Of a stretch of 42,319 nt of DNA, positions 1 to 8,666 are shown piece by piece. The position numbers were made by a program, and so were the translations under genes. The first letter of the stretch is position 1; each line of letters opens with the position of its first letter. The notes under the pieces are model-generated. The model was not told the DNA's origin, ran no database searches, and was given only the letters and a program-made list of their open reading frames with translations. The DNA is from Nemertoderma westbladi (lineage: Eukaryota; Xenacoelomorpha; Nemertodermatida; Nemertodermatidae): assembly GCA_032718475.1 (NCBI GenBank), contig JAUCBJ010009026.1, forward strand, positions 1-42,319, given 5' to 3'.

Positions 1-496
1 TCTTCGAGTTAATTTCCGGATCCCATTTACCGAGTTTAGAAGCTTTAGCTGTGTCTTCCATCACCGTTAACTTCTGCACGGATTCATCGGCGCTCTTTAA
101 ACCCTCTTTACGGACCTCGAGAAGACCTTGGGATACCATGGACTCTACCACATTCTCCGCGGACTCCAGATCGGGACCGCCAACGTATAATGTCCCGTAA
201 TCCCTTCCAGAGGAGGCCACCTTGGTCTCTACGGTAAAGAGAACCTCCTTACCGACTACCTTGTTGCGAAGGTATTCCCGGGCATCCCAGGCGAAGGGTT
301 CGTCCTCCTGGATGAAGCGAGATATCTGGGCGGTGGGTCGGCGGGCGAGTTTAGGAGCGGTTACGTTTGTGAAATACAGGGTTCGTTCTGGTGGCGGGCC
401 GCCCTTCGGTTGGCCTCTTATTACAACCGCGTCGCCAGATAAAACCTGCTTTACGATGCCTTTCATAACTGGAGTAGCTGGGATGCCTGTACCCAT
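1..496 (-). CDS. SND1: Tudor-SN / SND1 (p100), N-terminal coding exon, partial at window edge
   Basis: Reading leftward from the ATG at 496-494, 165 codons are open up to the window edge. The protein begins MGTGIPATPVMKGIVKQVLS and contains RGQPKGGPPPER, FAWDAREYLRNKVVGKEV and DYGTLYVGG, which correspond to the first staphylococcal-nuclease-like domain of SND1. Family knowledge: SND1 has four such repeats plus a Tudor domain fused to a fifth, and acts in RNA silencing, transcriptional coactivation and decay of modified RNA. The start is supported by an in-frame TAA five codons upstream and G at both -3 and +4. A possible splice acceptor (ttaacgcag) lies just before the ATG, so a separate 5' untranslated exon is possible. 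The rest of the gene lies outside the window to the left. No intron interrupts this first domain. A processed retrocopy cannot be excluded, but the clean frame argues for a working gene. Confidence 0.93.
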   Translation of the reverse strand, partial: MGTGIPATPVMKGIVKQVLSGDAVVIRGQPKGGPPPERTLYFTNVTAPKLARRPTAQISRFIQEDEPFAWDAREYLRNKVVGKEVLFTVETKVASSGRDYGTLYVGGPDLESAENVVESMVSQGLLEVRKEGLKSADESVQKLTVMEDTAKASKLGKWDPEINSK

Positions 497-1950
497 CTCT
501 ATCTTTCTGCGTTAAATTGTTAAATTACCGTACAAACTGCAGAACTGACAAAAGCTTTAGCTGTATACAGATTTAGCCTACACCCTACAGCCCTACTGCA
601 ACTGCTGAACTGCAGACTCGGTTGGGTTACCTAGCTACTGAGGCAGTGAGGTACTGCTGTACTACAGTAGCCTACTGGCACTGCTGCACTGACTGACTGA
701 TAGACTGGCTGACTGGCTCCTGACTTCAGTTCGTTTACGTCAGTACGTAGGCCGGTACAGAGGTAGACGTACCGCGTACCGGACCGGTCAGCCGGTACTT
801 ACTGCCTTACCGGCTGACTGGTATCAGACAGTCAGAACGACAGTACGAGTACATGGAATAGGCTGGTAGGCAGGTAGGAGTAGGCGTAGGGTAGGCTACC
901 TTACCTACCGTACTTTACTGCTTTAGTCAGTTAGTCAGTTAGTAGACATTACAGCATTAGACTGTTAGACTGTCAGATCAGACTGTTGTTAGACTAAATC
1001 CTGGGACCGTGCAGGGTGCAGCCGTGGGATGGACTGATGGACAGATGGAGCCTCTTACAGTCTTAACTCTGTAACTCGCGCTGCCTGGCTGCGACCTGCG
1101 AGCTACCAAAATTGTCATGTCGGCGCGCTGCGCTTTCGCATTGACAAAATCCCTGTGGCTGTGTGGTGTGGGTGGGTGCAGCCGCACCTGCAAGCTGTAT
1201 ATCCCACCCGTCTGCCGTCAGCCCGTCGCCACGCCACCCCACCCAGCCACCATCCATCATGTCCGTCCACTGTCTGACTGTTCATATGTTCACTGTCAGA
1301 CTGTTAGGCTACTTACAGACTTAGGCCGTTTATCTATTGCAGTATTGAAAAAAAAACAATAAAAGGAATTCAAATTTGACAATATTTTACTGAAACATTT
1401 ACTCGCTTCGGTCGCGGTTTTTACTTTTACATTGTCAATTAAAGGGCCTTTTAACGTACCGGTAGCTGCGTAGAGTTTATTGCAATATTAATTTGGACGG
1501 TAGGTTTTTTGGCGCACCTCACACCTCAACTTATAGCTGTAGGCCTATAGAGTTTATAGTGTTGGCGCGGCGCTCCATCCAGCCTTCAAAAATGCCCTGG
1601 CGCGGCGCGATTTTCATAATATCTGGCCATGGCCAGTCCAGTCCACTGGCACGGCTGGAGCACTACTGCACTATCCACTATCTGACTATCCAGCGCACTT
1701 TTTGTAAGGATTCCACTAGAGGGTTGAGGCAGTCAGGCAGTGAGGGTAGGCACTAGGCAGGCATATCAGCATATATTGATATACCGGTACCGGTCATACT
1801 GTAGTCAGTACAGCAGTACTCAGTGTCAGAGTCAGTAGTACTGTAGTAGTAGGCGTAGGCCTATATTCTAAGATTCTGATATTGGAAACTGAAACTACTG
1901 CAGTAGGCCTATTTACAGCTATACTGCAGTATTGTCTGATTGTTAGTCGT
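497..1950. other. 5' flank of SND1; no gene recognised
   Basis: This stretch should hold the SND1 promoter and perhaps a 5' untranslated exon on the minus strand. It is mostly low-complexity DNA made of overlapping ctgtagtac, taggcctac and accggtacc words. Two GC-richer patches stand out, about 1070-1260 and 1565-1640. The latter contains the word ggcgcggcgc twice. The short open frames here show no recognisable protein. I see no convincing TATA box or initiator that I would call. Confidence 0.4.
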
Positions 1951-1962
1951 TAGTGTGACCAT

Positions 1963-4087
1963 ACTACTAGGATCGGCATGCTGCATTGCAGCTGCATTTT
2001 TAAGAATGCTGTGCCGGCTTGTCAACAAAATTGCACCGCCACAACTCCCTATCACCCATGACATTTGCTAGATCATCCGCATCTTTAAGGCCAGTGTCCT
2101 TTAAGATGCGTCTCAAGAAAGTCATGGGCTGTCCACCATGCTTATTCACTCCATGAGGCTGCCAAAGTACAAGATTATGCACTGGCTGGTCCTGACGGCG
2201 AAAGCAATGTCCTGCAAAGCGGAGGCGATTTTGTTCTAGTGTCAAGCTTGGGGGAACCAATGAGACACCTCCAATGTTATATAGTGTCTGGTTGGAGATG
2301 TGTGCATTGTACTTGACACAATGAACCCGGCGTAGCATTCTTGTGAATGTGCCATCCAGAGATTTGGTGTCCTCAGCAGTTAGAGCCCAGCATGTACTCC
2401 CGTAGAGGATTACTGGAACTACTGCTGCTCTAAATAATCGGACCTTAAGTTTCCGATTAATTCTCGGTGACTTCCAAATCCTGGAAAGCCTATTCAAGGC
2501 TGCCCATGCCTTTCCCTTACGTATTCGAAGGTCCTCACCTGACTTCCGGATCCATGATCCCAGGTAACAGAAGTCGTCCACATGCTCATCGTACTGTAGC
2601 TTAATGATCATCCGATCAGAGACTTGCTGAGGACTTTCAAAGTTAACGGTCAGAATTTTGGTCTTTCTGGAGTTAATAAAAAGACCAACACTGAACCAAG
2701 AAGCAGCATGTTCTAATGAGCTGAGGAGCCGTTGGGCTCCATCTAATGATTCTGAGAGTACTCCTAAGTCATCAGCAAAGTCTAGATCAGTTAGGTACTT
2801 GGCAGGATTTCCTCGACTTCTGGAGCCAGTAGGTGGAGTTATCATCACCCCATCATCATTATGATGATCTAAGGACATGCGTAGAACATAGTCAACCACA
2901 ATAATGAACAAGAATGGTGCAAGTGTGTCTCCTTGGAGGACACCCCATAACACTTCAAATGGTTCTGTGTCACCGTCAACAGTAGACACAAATGTTGTCG
3001 AACCATCGTATACTGATCTGATTGCTGCAATAATTTCATCAGGAATCCCATATAATGAAAGTATGCTGAACATACGTGAGCGAGAGACTGAATCAAAGGC
3101 CTTGAAGAAGTCAACAAAGATAACAGCCAGATGCCTGTCTTTCTTTTTTGATAATTCTTCAATTATCCCTCTAAGTGCCAAAATGGGCTCCATGGTCCCA
3201 CGACCTTTACGGAACCCATTCTGATTTCCACGGAGCAGTCTCTCAATGGGATCCCTGATGCGATTTAATAGAATCCTATTGTATAGCTTTGCAGCAATCG
3301 AGATCAATGAGATTCCCCGAAAAGAACCATAGAGTGTTAGGTTGCCCTTCTTGGGAACTGGCACCAACTTATTTGTTTTCATTTCTTGTGGGACTCTTGT
3401 TGTTCGGTACATGTCTACTATGATGGGATAGATGAGCTTTAAACACTCAGGTATTTTAAAGACCTCAGGGGGAACACCATCTACTCCACTGGCACGATTG
3501 GTCTTAATGCTCTTTGCAGCAGCCTTCACTTCTGCAAAGGAGATATCGCCAATGGGAATATCTGGGAGTACAGACTCAGACACTTTTACTTCTATAAAGT
3601 TATCAGGCAATACCCTGTCATTATTGAGGAGCTTTTCAAAGTGGGCTTTCCAACCATTGAGGCGATCGGCTGGTGATTCAGCCTTAACCTTGGTGGTTGG
3701 TTGGCCTTTCCACCCAGTAAGCAGATTGATTGATTTCCATGCCTGGGATGATTGCCTGCTGTCGTCAGCATCATTGATGGCATCAACCTGTTGGTTTATT
3801 AGCTCCTGTAGATTAACAGAGTACTGCCTGTTCAGGGACCTAGATGCAGCCTTAACTGCATTCTTGGCCGCTGTAGTCTGTTTGAGTCGGGACTCTTTCT
3901 GCGCCTTATGAAGGTCATTTCGGCACTTCTGAATTTTGTTGTCAGTCCAGGGGGCCCTTTTCCTGTTTCGAGGGTATACAGGAACTGTTTCTGCAGCTGC
4001 TAACTTAACTGCTTCTGTAAAGGCAGTATAGCCCTCACAGTGATCTGCCGCCTCAGAGGCAAGAGCCTCATACCTGTTGCTCAGCTG
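1963..4087 (-). mobile_element. 5'-truncated RTE-like non-LTR retrotransposon (LINE)
   Basis: The element is bounded by a perfect 12-bp target duplication, tagtgtgaccat, at 1951-1962 and 4088-4099. Its 3' end is on the left: after the stop codon at 2000 only about 37 nt follow, ending in gatcctagtagt, which fits the very short 3' UTRs of RTE-like elements. The 5' end on the right is cut inside the linker between endonuclease and reverse transcriptase, so the apurinic-type endonuclease is missing. Abrupt 5' truncation with a target duplication is the usual product of incomplete target-primed reverse transcription. The open frame suggests a fairly recent insertion. The clade assignment rests on the C-terminal motifs and the short tail and is less certain than the LINE call. 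Confidence 0.88.
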
Positions 4088-4099
4088 TAGTGTGACCAT
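2000..4099 (-). CDS. LINE reverse transcriptase ORF, endonuclease-less, 699 codons
   Basis: This is the reverse transcriptase part of a LINE polyprotein. Visible motifs in order: KLVPVPKKGN and FRGISLIS (fingers), NGFRKGRGT, VIFVDFFKAFDSV (first catalytic Asp block), GVLQGDTLAP, and FADDLGVL with the catalytic DD near residue 442, followed by KTKILTVN and FCYLGSWI. The C-terminal part has LYGSTCWALT, LRFAGHCFRR and DRELWR, seen in RTE-like elements. All catalytic residues appear present and there is no internal stop in 699 codons. The first four codons (Met-Val-Thr-Leu) come from the target-site sequence, with the ATG supplied by the MITE terminal repeat, so this start is accidental. Lacking the endonuclease, the protein could not mobilise the element in the normal way. 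Confidence 0.9.
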   Translation of the reverse strand: MVTLQLSNRYEALASEAADHCEGYTAFTEAVKLAAAETVPVYPRNRKRAPWTDNKIQKCRNDLHKAQKESRLKQTTAAKNAVKAASRSLNRQYSVNLQELINQQVDAINDADDSRQSSQAWKSINLLTGWKGQPTTKVKAESPADRLNGWKAHFEKLLNNDRVLPDNFIEVKVSESVLPDIPIGDISFAEVKAAAKSIKTNRASGVDGVPPEVFKIPECLKLIYPIIVDMYRTTRVPQEMKTNKLVPVPKKGNLTLYGSFRGISLISIAAKLYNRILLNRIRDPIERLLRGNQNGFRKGRGTMEPILALRGIIEELSKKKDRHLAVIFVDFFKAFDSVSRSRMFSILSLYGIPDEIIAAIRSVYDGSTTFVSTVDGDTEPFEVLWGVLQGDTLAPFLFIIVVDYVLRMSLDHHNDDGVMITPPTGSRSRGNPAKYLTDLDFADDLGVLSESLDGAQRLLSSLEHAASWFSVGLFINSRKTKILTVNFESPQQVSDRMIIKLQYDEHVDDFCYLGSWIRKSGEDLRIRKGKAWAALNRLSRIWKSPRINRKLKVRLFRAAVVPVILYGSTCWALTAEDTKSLDGTFTRMLRRVHCVKYNAHISNQTLYNIGGVSLVPPSLTLEQNRLRFAGHCFRRQDQPVHNLVLWQPHGVNKHGGQPMTFLRRILKDTGLKDADDLANVMGDRELWRCNFVDKPAQHS

Positions 4100-4239
4100 G
4101 GCCTACTATATATACGGCCTAACATGCCTGCGCAAAGGCCTATTTCAAAAGAGGCCAGTTTTTTTTATATCGTTTAAAACGTGTTAATAGTTACGAAATT
4201 ACGTTGTTAATAAACGTGTTAATATATAGTAGGCCATGG
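4096..4239. mobile_element. Small MITE with 18-bp terminal inverted repeats, disrupted by the LINE
   Basis: The sequence ccatggcctactatatat (4096-4113) is matched by its reverse complement at 4222-4239. Immediately outside lies tgtga on both sides (4091-4095 and 4240-4244), a 5-bp target duplication. The 144-bp interior is non-coding. The LINE at 1963-4087 entered 4 bp inside the left terminal repeat, so the true left flank of the MITE is the tgtga at 1954-1958. I cannot assign a superfamily from this alone. Confidence 0.75.
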
Positions 4240-4399
4240 TGTGACTGTACCAGTAGTTATTACTGTCAGACTGTAGACTGTAGTACATTATTGAAAACAA
4301 TTATCTGAATATTACAGATGGCGCACTTTCAAGACGCACTTTCAAAAAATTTCGGTAATTGGTAATCGGTTGGTTGCAGTTACAGATACCTGCGCCGGG

Positions 4400-5645
4400 T
4401 GTTCGCGCTTTCAGACCTTTGGCAGTTTAACCCACCAAATTAAGATGTCTTCTAGATATTAAATCAGTTTTTAGTCTTTGACAAGTATTTGATTCACTAC
4501 ACTAGTCGAAACCAATCCGTGCGCGACCATTCACCCGCTGGATATTCCCGGGAGATTGGGTTCGACGGTTTAATTTTATTGCTATGTAAGCCTAATGTAT
4601 TATTCGACTGACAGTATTATATAATCTCTGACAATATTATTCACCTTCGGGAATATTAACAGTTCCTTTAGGACGTGGCGCTTTATCTATATAAACAGAG
4701 TTATGACTTAAACTACTCACAACGATATGGCTTAATTATAATTCACATATATGGCGCATTCTTTAGGAATTGCTTCTTTAACAGACTCACTCATACACAA
4801 TGCTGCACGATACTGCACACTAATCTGCCAATCTTCACTGATTTTAGTCACATATAAAAGGAACACAGGCTGACTCATGTAGGGTCTATCAAATAACATT
4901 AGATTCACTTCAAACCAATTCAACATAAGTCACAATCGTTATTGGTAACCTTTCTCTCTTACCTTCGGTATATCAAGAATATTGGGTTTCGGGGTTATTT
5001 ATCGTTATTCCAAATATAATAATTCATCAACCATATTATGAAGAACTGACAGTAAATAGCAGTATAAAACAACAACTGAACACTGATTGTTACGAGTTTG
5101 CAATGTTTCAGCAGTCAGCATGTATGATCAGTCAGCAGTCCGTACTGCAGTCCGCAGTAGTCGTTAGTTAAAGGATATATGCCCTTTATAATTAAACCTA
5201 CTAGTGTAAGACTAAAAACAGTAAAGCACAAAATACTTCCAAGCCGTTCTTTCTTTGGCTCAGGACTGAATGTAAACACTGCACATAGGCATTGCGTCAT
5301 TTCTAGGAAATCTTCTGTACAAGGAGCCACAAAAACGCTCTAATTGGCTGACTGAACTGAGAGACGCCGTAGAACAAAGGAAATCAACACGTATGAATGT
5401 CAGCTGTTAACCGTAGTCATAGTAACTACTGTTCAAGAGTAGCTATCACCCCTTTGCGTCACGAATTGCCATAGAATCATAAAATATGCCTTTCACAGTA
5501 CACATACGGAGGAAATAGGTCTTAGATCCTCTAAAAACACCGATACAGCAATAATACGGTCTCTTACACTTATTAAATCAACTACAGAGTATTTTAATGT
5601 AAAAGATAATAAAAATAACGGGGCAATTCAGCAAAGGCTTTTACA
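4400..5645 (-). repeat. 3' LTR of element A
   Basis: This 1246-bp LTR reads TGTAAAAG...GCGCGAACA on the minus strand and is nearly identical to 15768-17013. Differences seen by eye are: one near the outer end (cgcttt/cgtttt), ggata/gggta near 4540, aa/tt near 4622, aac/agc near 4657 and agg/cgg near 5308. The short open frames inside are duplicated simply because the LTR is; none looks like a gene. Confidence 0.93.
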
Positions 5646-5656
5646 CCGCTCCCAGA
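5646..5656 (-). promoter_or_regulatory. Candidate polypurine tract, element A
   Basis: On the minus strand tctgggagcgg lies directly before the TG of the 3' LTR. Element B has the same word at the same place (34276-34286), although the two LTRs have diverged. This is the expected site for plus-strand DNA priming, but it is short and not purely purine. Confidence 0.5.
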
Positions 5657-5723
5657 AAATGGGATTTTCAGTCTATAAAATATAAAAATCACAGTTTCTA
5701 AAACATAAAGATACTCTAAACAG

Positions 5724-7007
5724 TTAGTCTTTCTTACGCAGACGGCGTTTACGCAGTTTTTTGAGGCTAGCAAGAGTCTTTTTCTCTTTGGGGGGAGCCA
5801 CTTTACTAGGAGGGCCATAACTCCTGGGTGAAGGGTGCAATATGATTGCATCAGAAGGTGTAGGATTGTGGTCGAGGTATCTGCCGTTTCGATATGCTTC
5901 TCCTCGAGCTGATTTTCCTCCGCTCGTAGCTGGATACGTTCATCCAAAAACTCTCGCAGAGAATAGGATCGTCCAAGTTCGATAACTTCTTAGAGATTCT
6001 GGATTTCCCAATCGAATTGAGATAAGGCCAATTCGTTTATCGATTGGACTCACTGTTATAACTTACGTTTATCTGAACAAACGCAGGTTTCCTTTTTGAT
6101 CTTTATAAAATAGCGTTTAACTCGTTTCGTACAACGCTCTCCTTCACCTTGATGAGGGGTTGTATCGCGTTAAACGTGGACGACCATACGGTTGGATAGT
6201 GATATTAGGTGTCCGCGTCACAATCCGGTTAGGTAAGATGGGCGGCTAGCTAGAAATCACTGTCGGAGTGTTACCGATTAATTGTTAGGGTAGCACTAGA
6301 TCTTTGAACAGTGAATACAGTCCGCGAGGATCCGCGACACCACCAAGATCGCAGGTCTGAGGTCCAACTAAGGAATGAGGAGGTTTGACCGAGTATTCCG
6401 GGACTCTGATCGTAGGTTTACTCCAGGATCGTTCGAGCCGAGTGAGCATAGGTGATACGTCAACAAGTTTCGGTTTACGTGGATGTTTATGTCTTTCCGT
6501 TTATTAGTTGGGTCTAGGGCATTTATCGTAATAATACCAAAGACGCACGTCTGGTAGGGTAAACGCGGGTGATATTTATTTGTTGTTACAATGCTTCTAT
6601 CAAGAATTCCAAATATATGTTGGAGTTACCGCGTTTATTTGTTTCTTTAATGTCTTTTCTTTCGAGCCGATTTCGAATAGAATTTTCGCATTCGAATTTC
6701 AGTTTATGGTTCCGACTCCGCTGGGCAGGATATATAGTCGACATAGTCCGTATTGTGTAAATTGATAGAATGACCAGTAGTTAAGAAGCCCATATACGTA
6801 CCATTACGCTGCGTATATCGAGCGGTGAATTTCTTATAGTCCAACTCACGCGTGAGCTGCTCTTGGGACATTGGCGGTTCGATATAACGACCATCATCCT
6901 TCGTAGTAGTTGGACTAGTATCACCGCGTATCAAGCTATCAACAAACGTTTGAAAGTAGAATATATCGTTCCCCGATACCAAGACCATCTTCTATCAACT
7001 CCGTCAT
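5724..7007 (-). pseudogene. Decayed third ORF (ORF3) of element A, unknown function
   Basis: The start ATG at 7007-7005 opens a frame beginning MTELIEDGLGIGERY; the end is a basic tail (LKKLRKRRLRKKD) stopping at 5724. The counterpart in element B (32849-34208) aligns along its length. In A the frame is broken near 6960, by a deletion near 6735, and by several later stops and shifts, so no full product is possible. Visible parts, in order: an acidic N-terminal segment with PPMSQEQLTRELDY, a charged segment, a proline-rich segment containing RVPEYSVKPPHS, a segment with LYSLFKDLVLP, a likely coiled coil (ERIQLRAEENQLEEKH), and the lysine/arginine-rich tail. I see no signal peptide or membrane span. 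I do not recognise the protein. A nuclear or nucleic-acid-binding accessory role is only an inference from the tail. Confidence 0.6.
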
Positions 7008-8666
7008 ATCTGCTATATATGAGTTTATCCATATTATAATGAGTTTATATTTAGGCGAGCGGGCGTCGCTGCCTACCCCAATCAACCCCCGGACAGTACG
7101 AGATCCTCGGCGCCGATGTGTCGTCGCCGCTGTACTTTCGCCAACGACGTAGCCGCACAACGACAACGACAACAGGCACAAGTCACTCGACTGTCCGTCC
7201 CAAAGGCTTAGATGTACTTCAGGTATTCCTTGGAGAGTTAGGTTACTTTTACGATTGCGACTAGCTACTGTAAACACACCTTAGCAGTAACATTCACCTA
7301 TAAACTCACAAATACCACACACACAACTTGTCACAAATTACACACATTCGGGCCATTTGTCCGTTAGTCAATGCCTTCCAGAATGTCACTGTATTAGTAT
7401 GTATCCTTGGATACTAGTAGTGCGCTATTTATTCCCTATGCGATTCAATGGGACAAGCTTTCTATTGTTCTTTTAACTCAATTCTAATTCTAGCGTGGTT
7501 GTTGCTATGGTGACATTATGCAAAGCTAGCGGTAGAATTAGGGTGATTCCAATGCATACAGATCTGGGATGTTATTTAATAGTAATTCTTTAATAGTCAA
7601 TGTTCTGTTTTATACATGACTTTATGAATTTTATCGGCTATTGACTATGTTTGGGAGACTTTCACACACTCATACGCATGCTAAGATAAATCTCCGCTCC
7701 CTTGATCTATTAATTAATGGAATTTTGGGAACTTTATAAATTGCGTAAAAATGGCAATTTATTAAATTCATTAAAAGGCATGAATCTAAATTGATTCCCT
7801 GAAATTTTATTATTTGATAATTAAATGGACATATTTGGATTCCAGAACATGTCTGGGGACACAAGATCCTTAATTCTATGACAATTGTCTTTTTAAGAAT
7901 ATCGGTAAATACTACGATATCTTAATTGACTAGAATTATTGAAGGATCTGAATTTTACAGATTTTGATTTATTAGATTTTGCAAATATTAATTAATTAAT
8001 ATTTGAGATGGGCACCGATTTATTCCAGAACTTGTCTGGGGACGTTAACCACTGATTCTAGAATTTGTCTTTCAAGTATATCGGTGGGTGCCGCGATATC
8101 TTAATCGACTAGAATTACAGATGGTCAAAGGGTTTAACAGATTTATTTTGCGTTATACGCTACTGTTAAAGGGACATCACGCTACTATATGTATTATTTA
8201 ATATACGGTATGAGAGCAATATCGCACGAAGCAATGTCAGTGTGAAGAGGCAAGTCGTTTCCAAGGTCTACCCAGAGCTTGGTTTAGCCGAGACACGAGG
8301 ATCTGAACTTTGCATTCCTAATACTCTGCCTACCAATAATACTTGAATATAGTAGTGGCTTTATTGTACTTTAATAAGTACGGACATTTCATCTTACTGT
8401 AGTTACGTATTTGTAATGTAATACGGACAGTAAGGAAGAAGGAAAAGAATTATTTCTTGCCGTCGCATTAAATATAATATATACGTAATTAAGTAATAAA
8501 CGCGAATATATATTGCACTAATCTACTAAATAATCGCTAAAATAACATTCTACTGAATAAAATTAAAGAAAACGATTATAATAGAATTACATAGTAATAC
8601 ATACATAAATATAAAAATAATAAAATAATATAAAATAATAGAGTCACACACCCACTCCATATGTTG
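7008..8666 (-). other. AT-rich spacer between pol and ORF3 in element A
   Basis: This is non-coding DNA of element A, shared with element B (31237-32848) in the same orientation. It contains a duplicated module (see 7840-8117) and a very AT-rich end (8480-8645). The part nearest ORF3 (about 7030-7260) is GC-richer. It may act as a leader for a separate ORF3 transcript, but I can point to no specific promoter or splice site. Confidence 0.6.
7840..8117. repeat. Two imperfect copies of a ~180-bp module
   Basis: The word ttccagaac(a/t)tgtctgggga occurs at 7840 and 8023, and gactagaatta preceded by gatatcttaa at 7928 and 8107, giving a period of about 180 bp. Element B keeps the same two-copy arrangement in inverse orientation at about 31767-32033. 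The duplication therefore predates the split of the two copies. Confidence 0.75.

Noticed and set aside
222-515. Plus-strand open frame of 97 codons over the SND1 exon
   Set aside because: The minus-strand frame here matches SND1 clearly; this is its shadow.
1063-1362. Short frames in the GC-richer patch upstream of SND1
   Set aside because: Overlapping frames on both strands without protein similarity or a good start context; more likely promoter-type composition.
4675-5330. Small open frames in the LTR that recur at 16043-16698 and look conserved
   Set aside because: They are identical only because the LTR is duplicated; there is no known motif, and element B does not keep them.
5724-7007. 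ORF3 as an envelope glycoprotein gene
   Set aside because: No signal peptide, membrane anchor or cleavage-site pattern is visible in either copy, and the tail is basic and nuclear-like.
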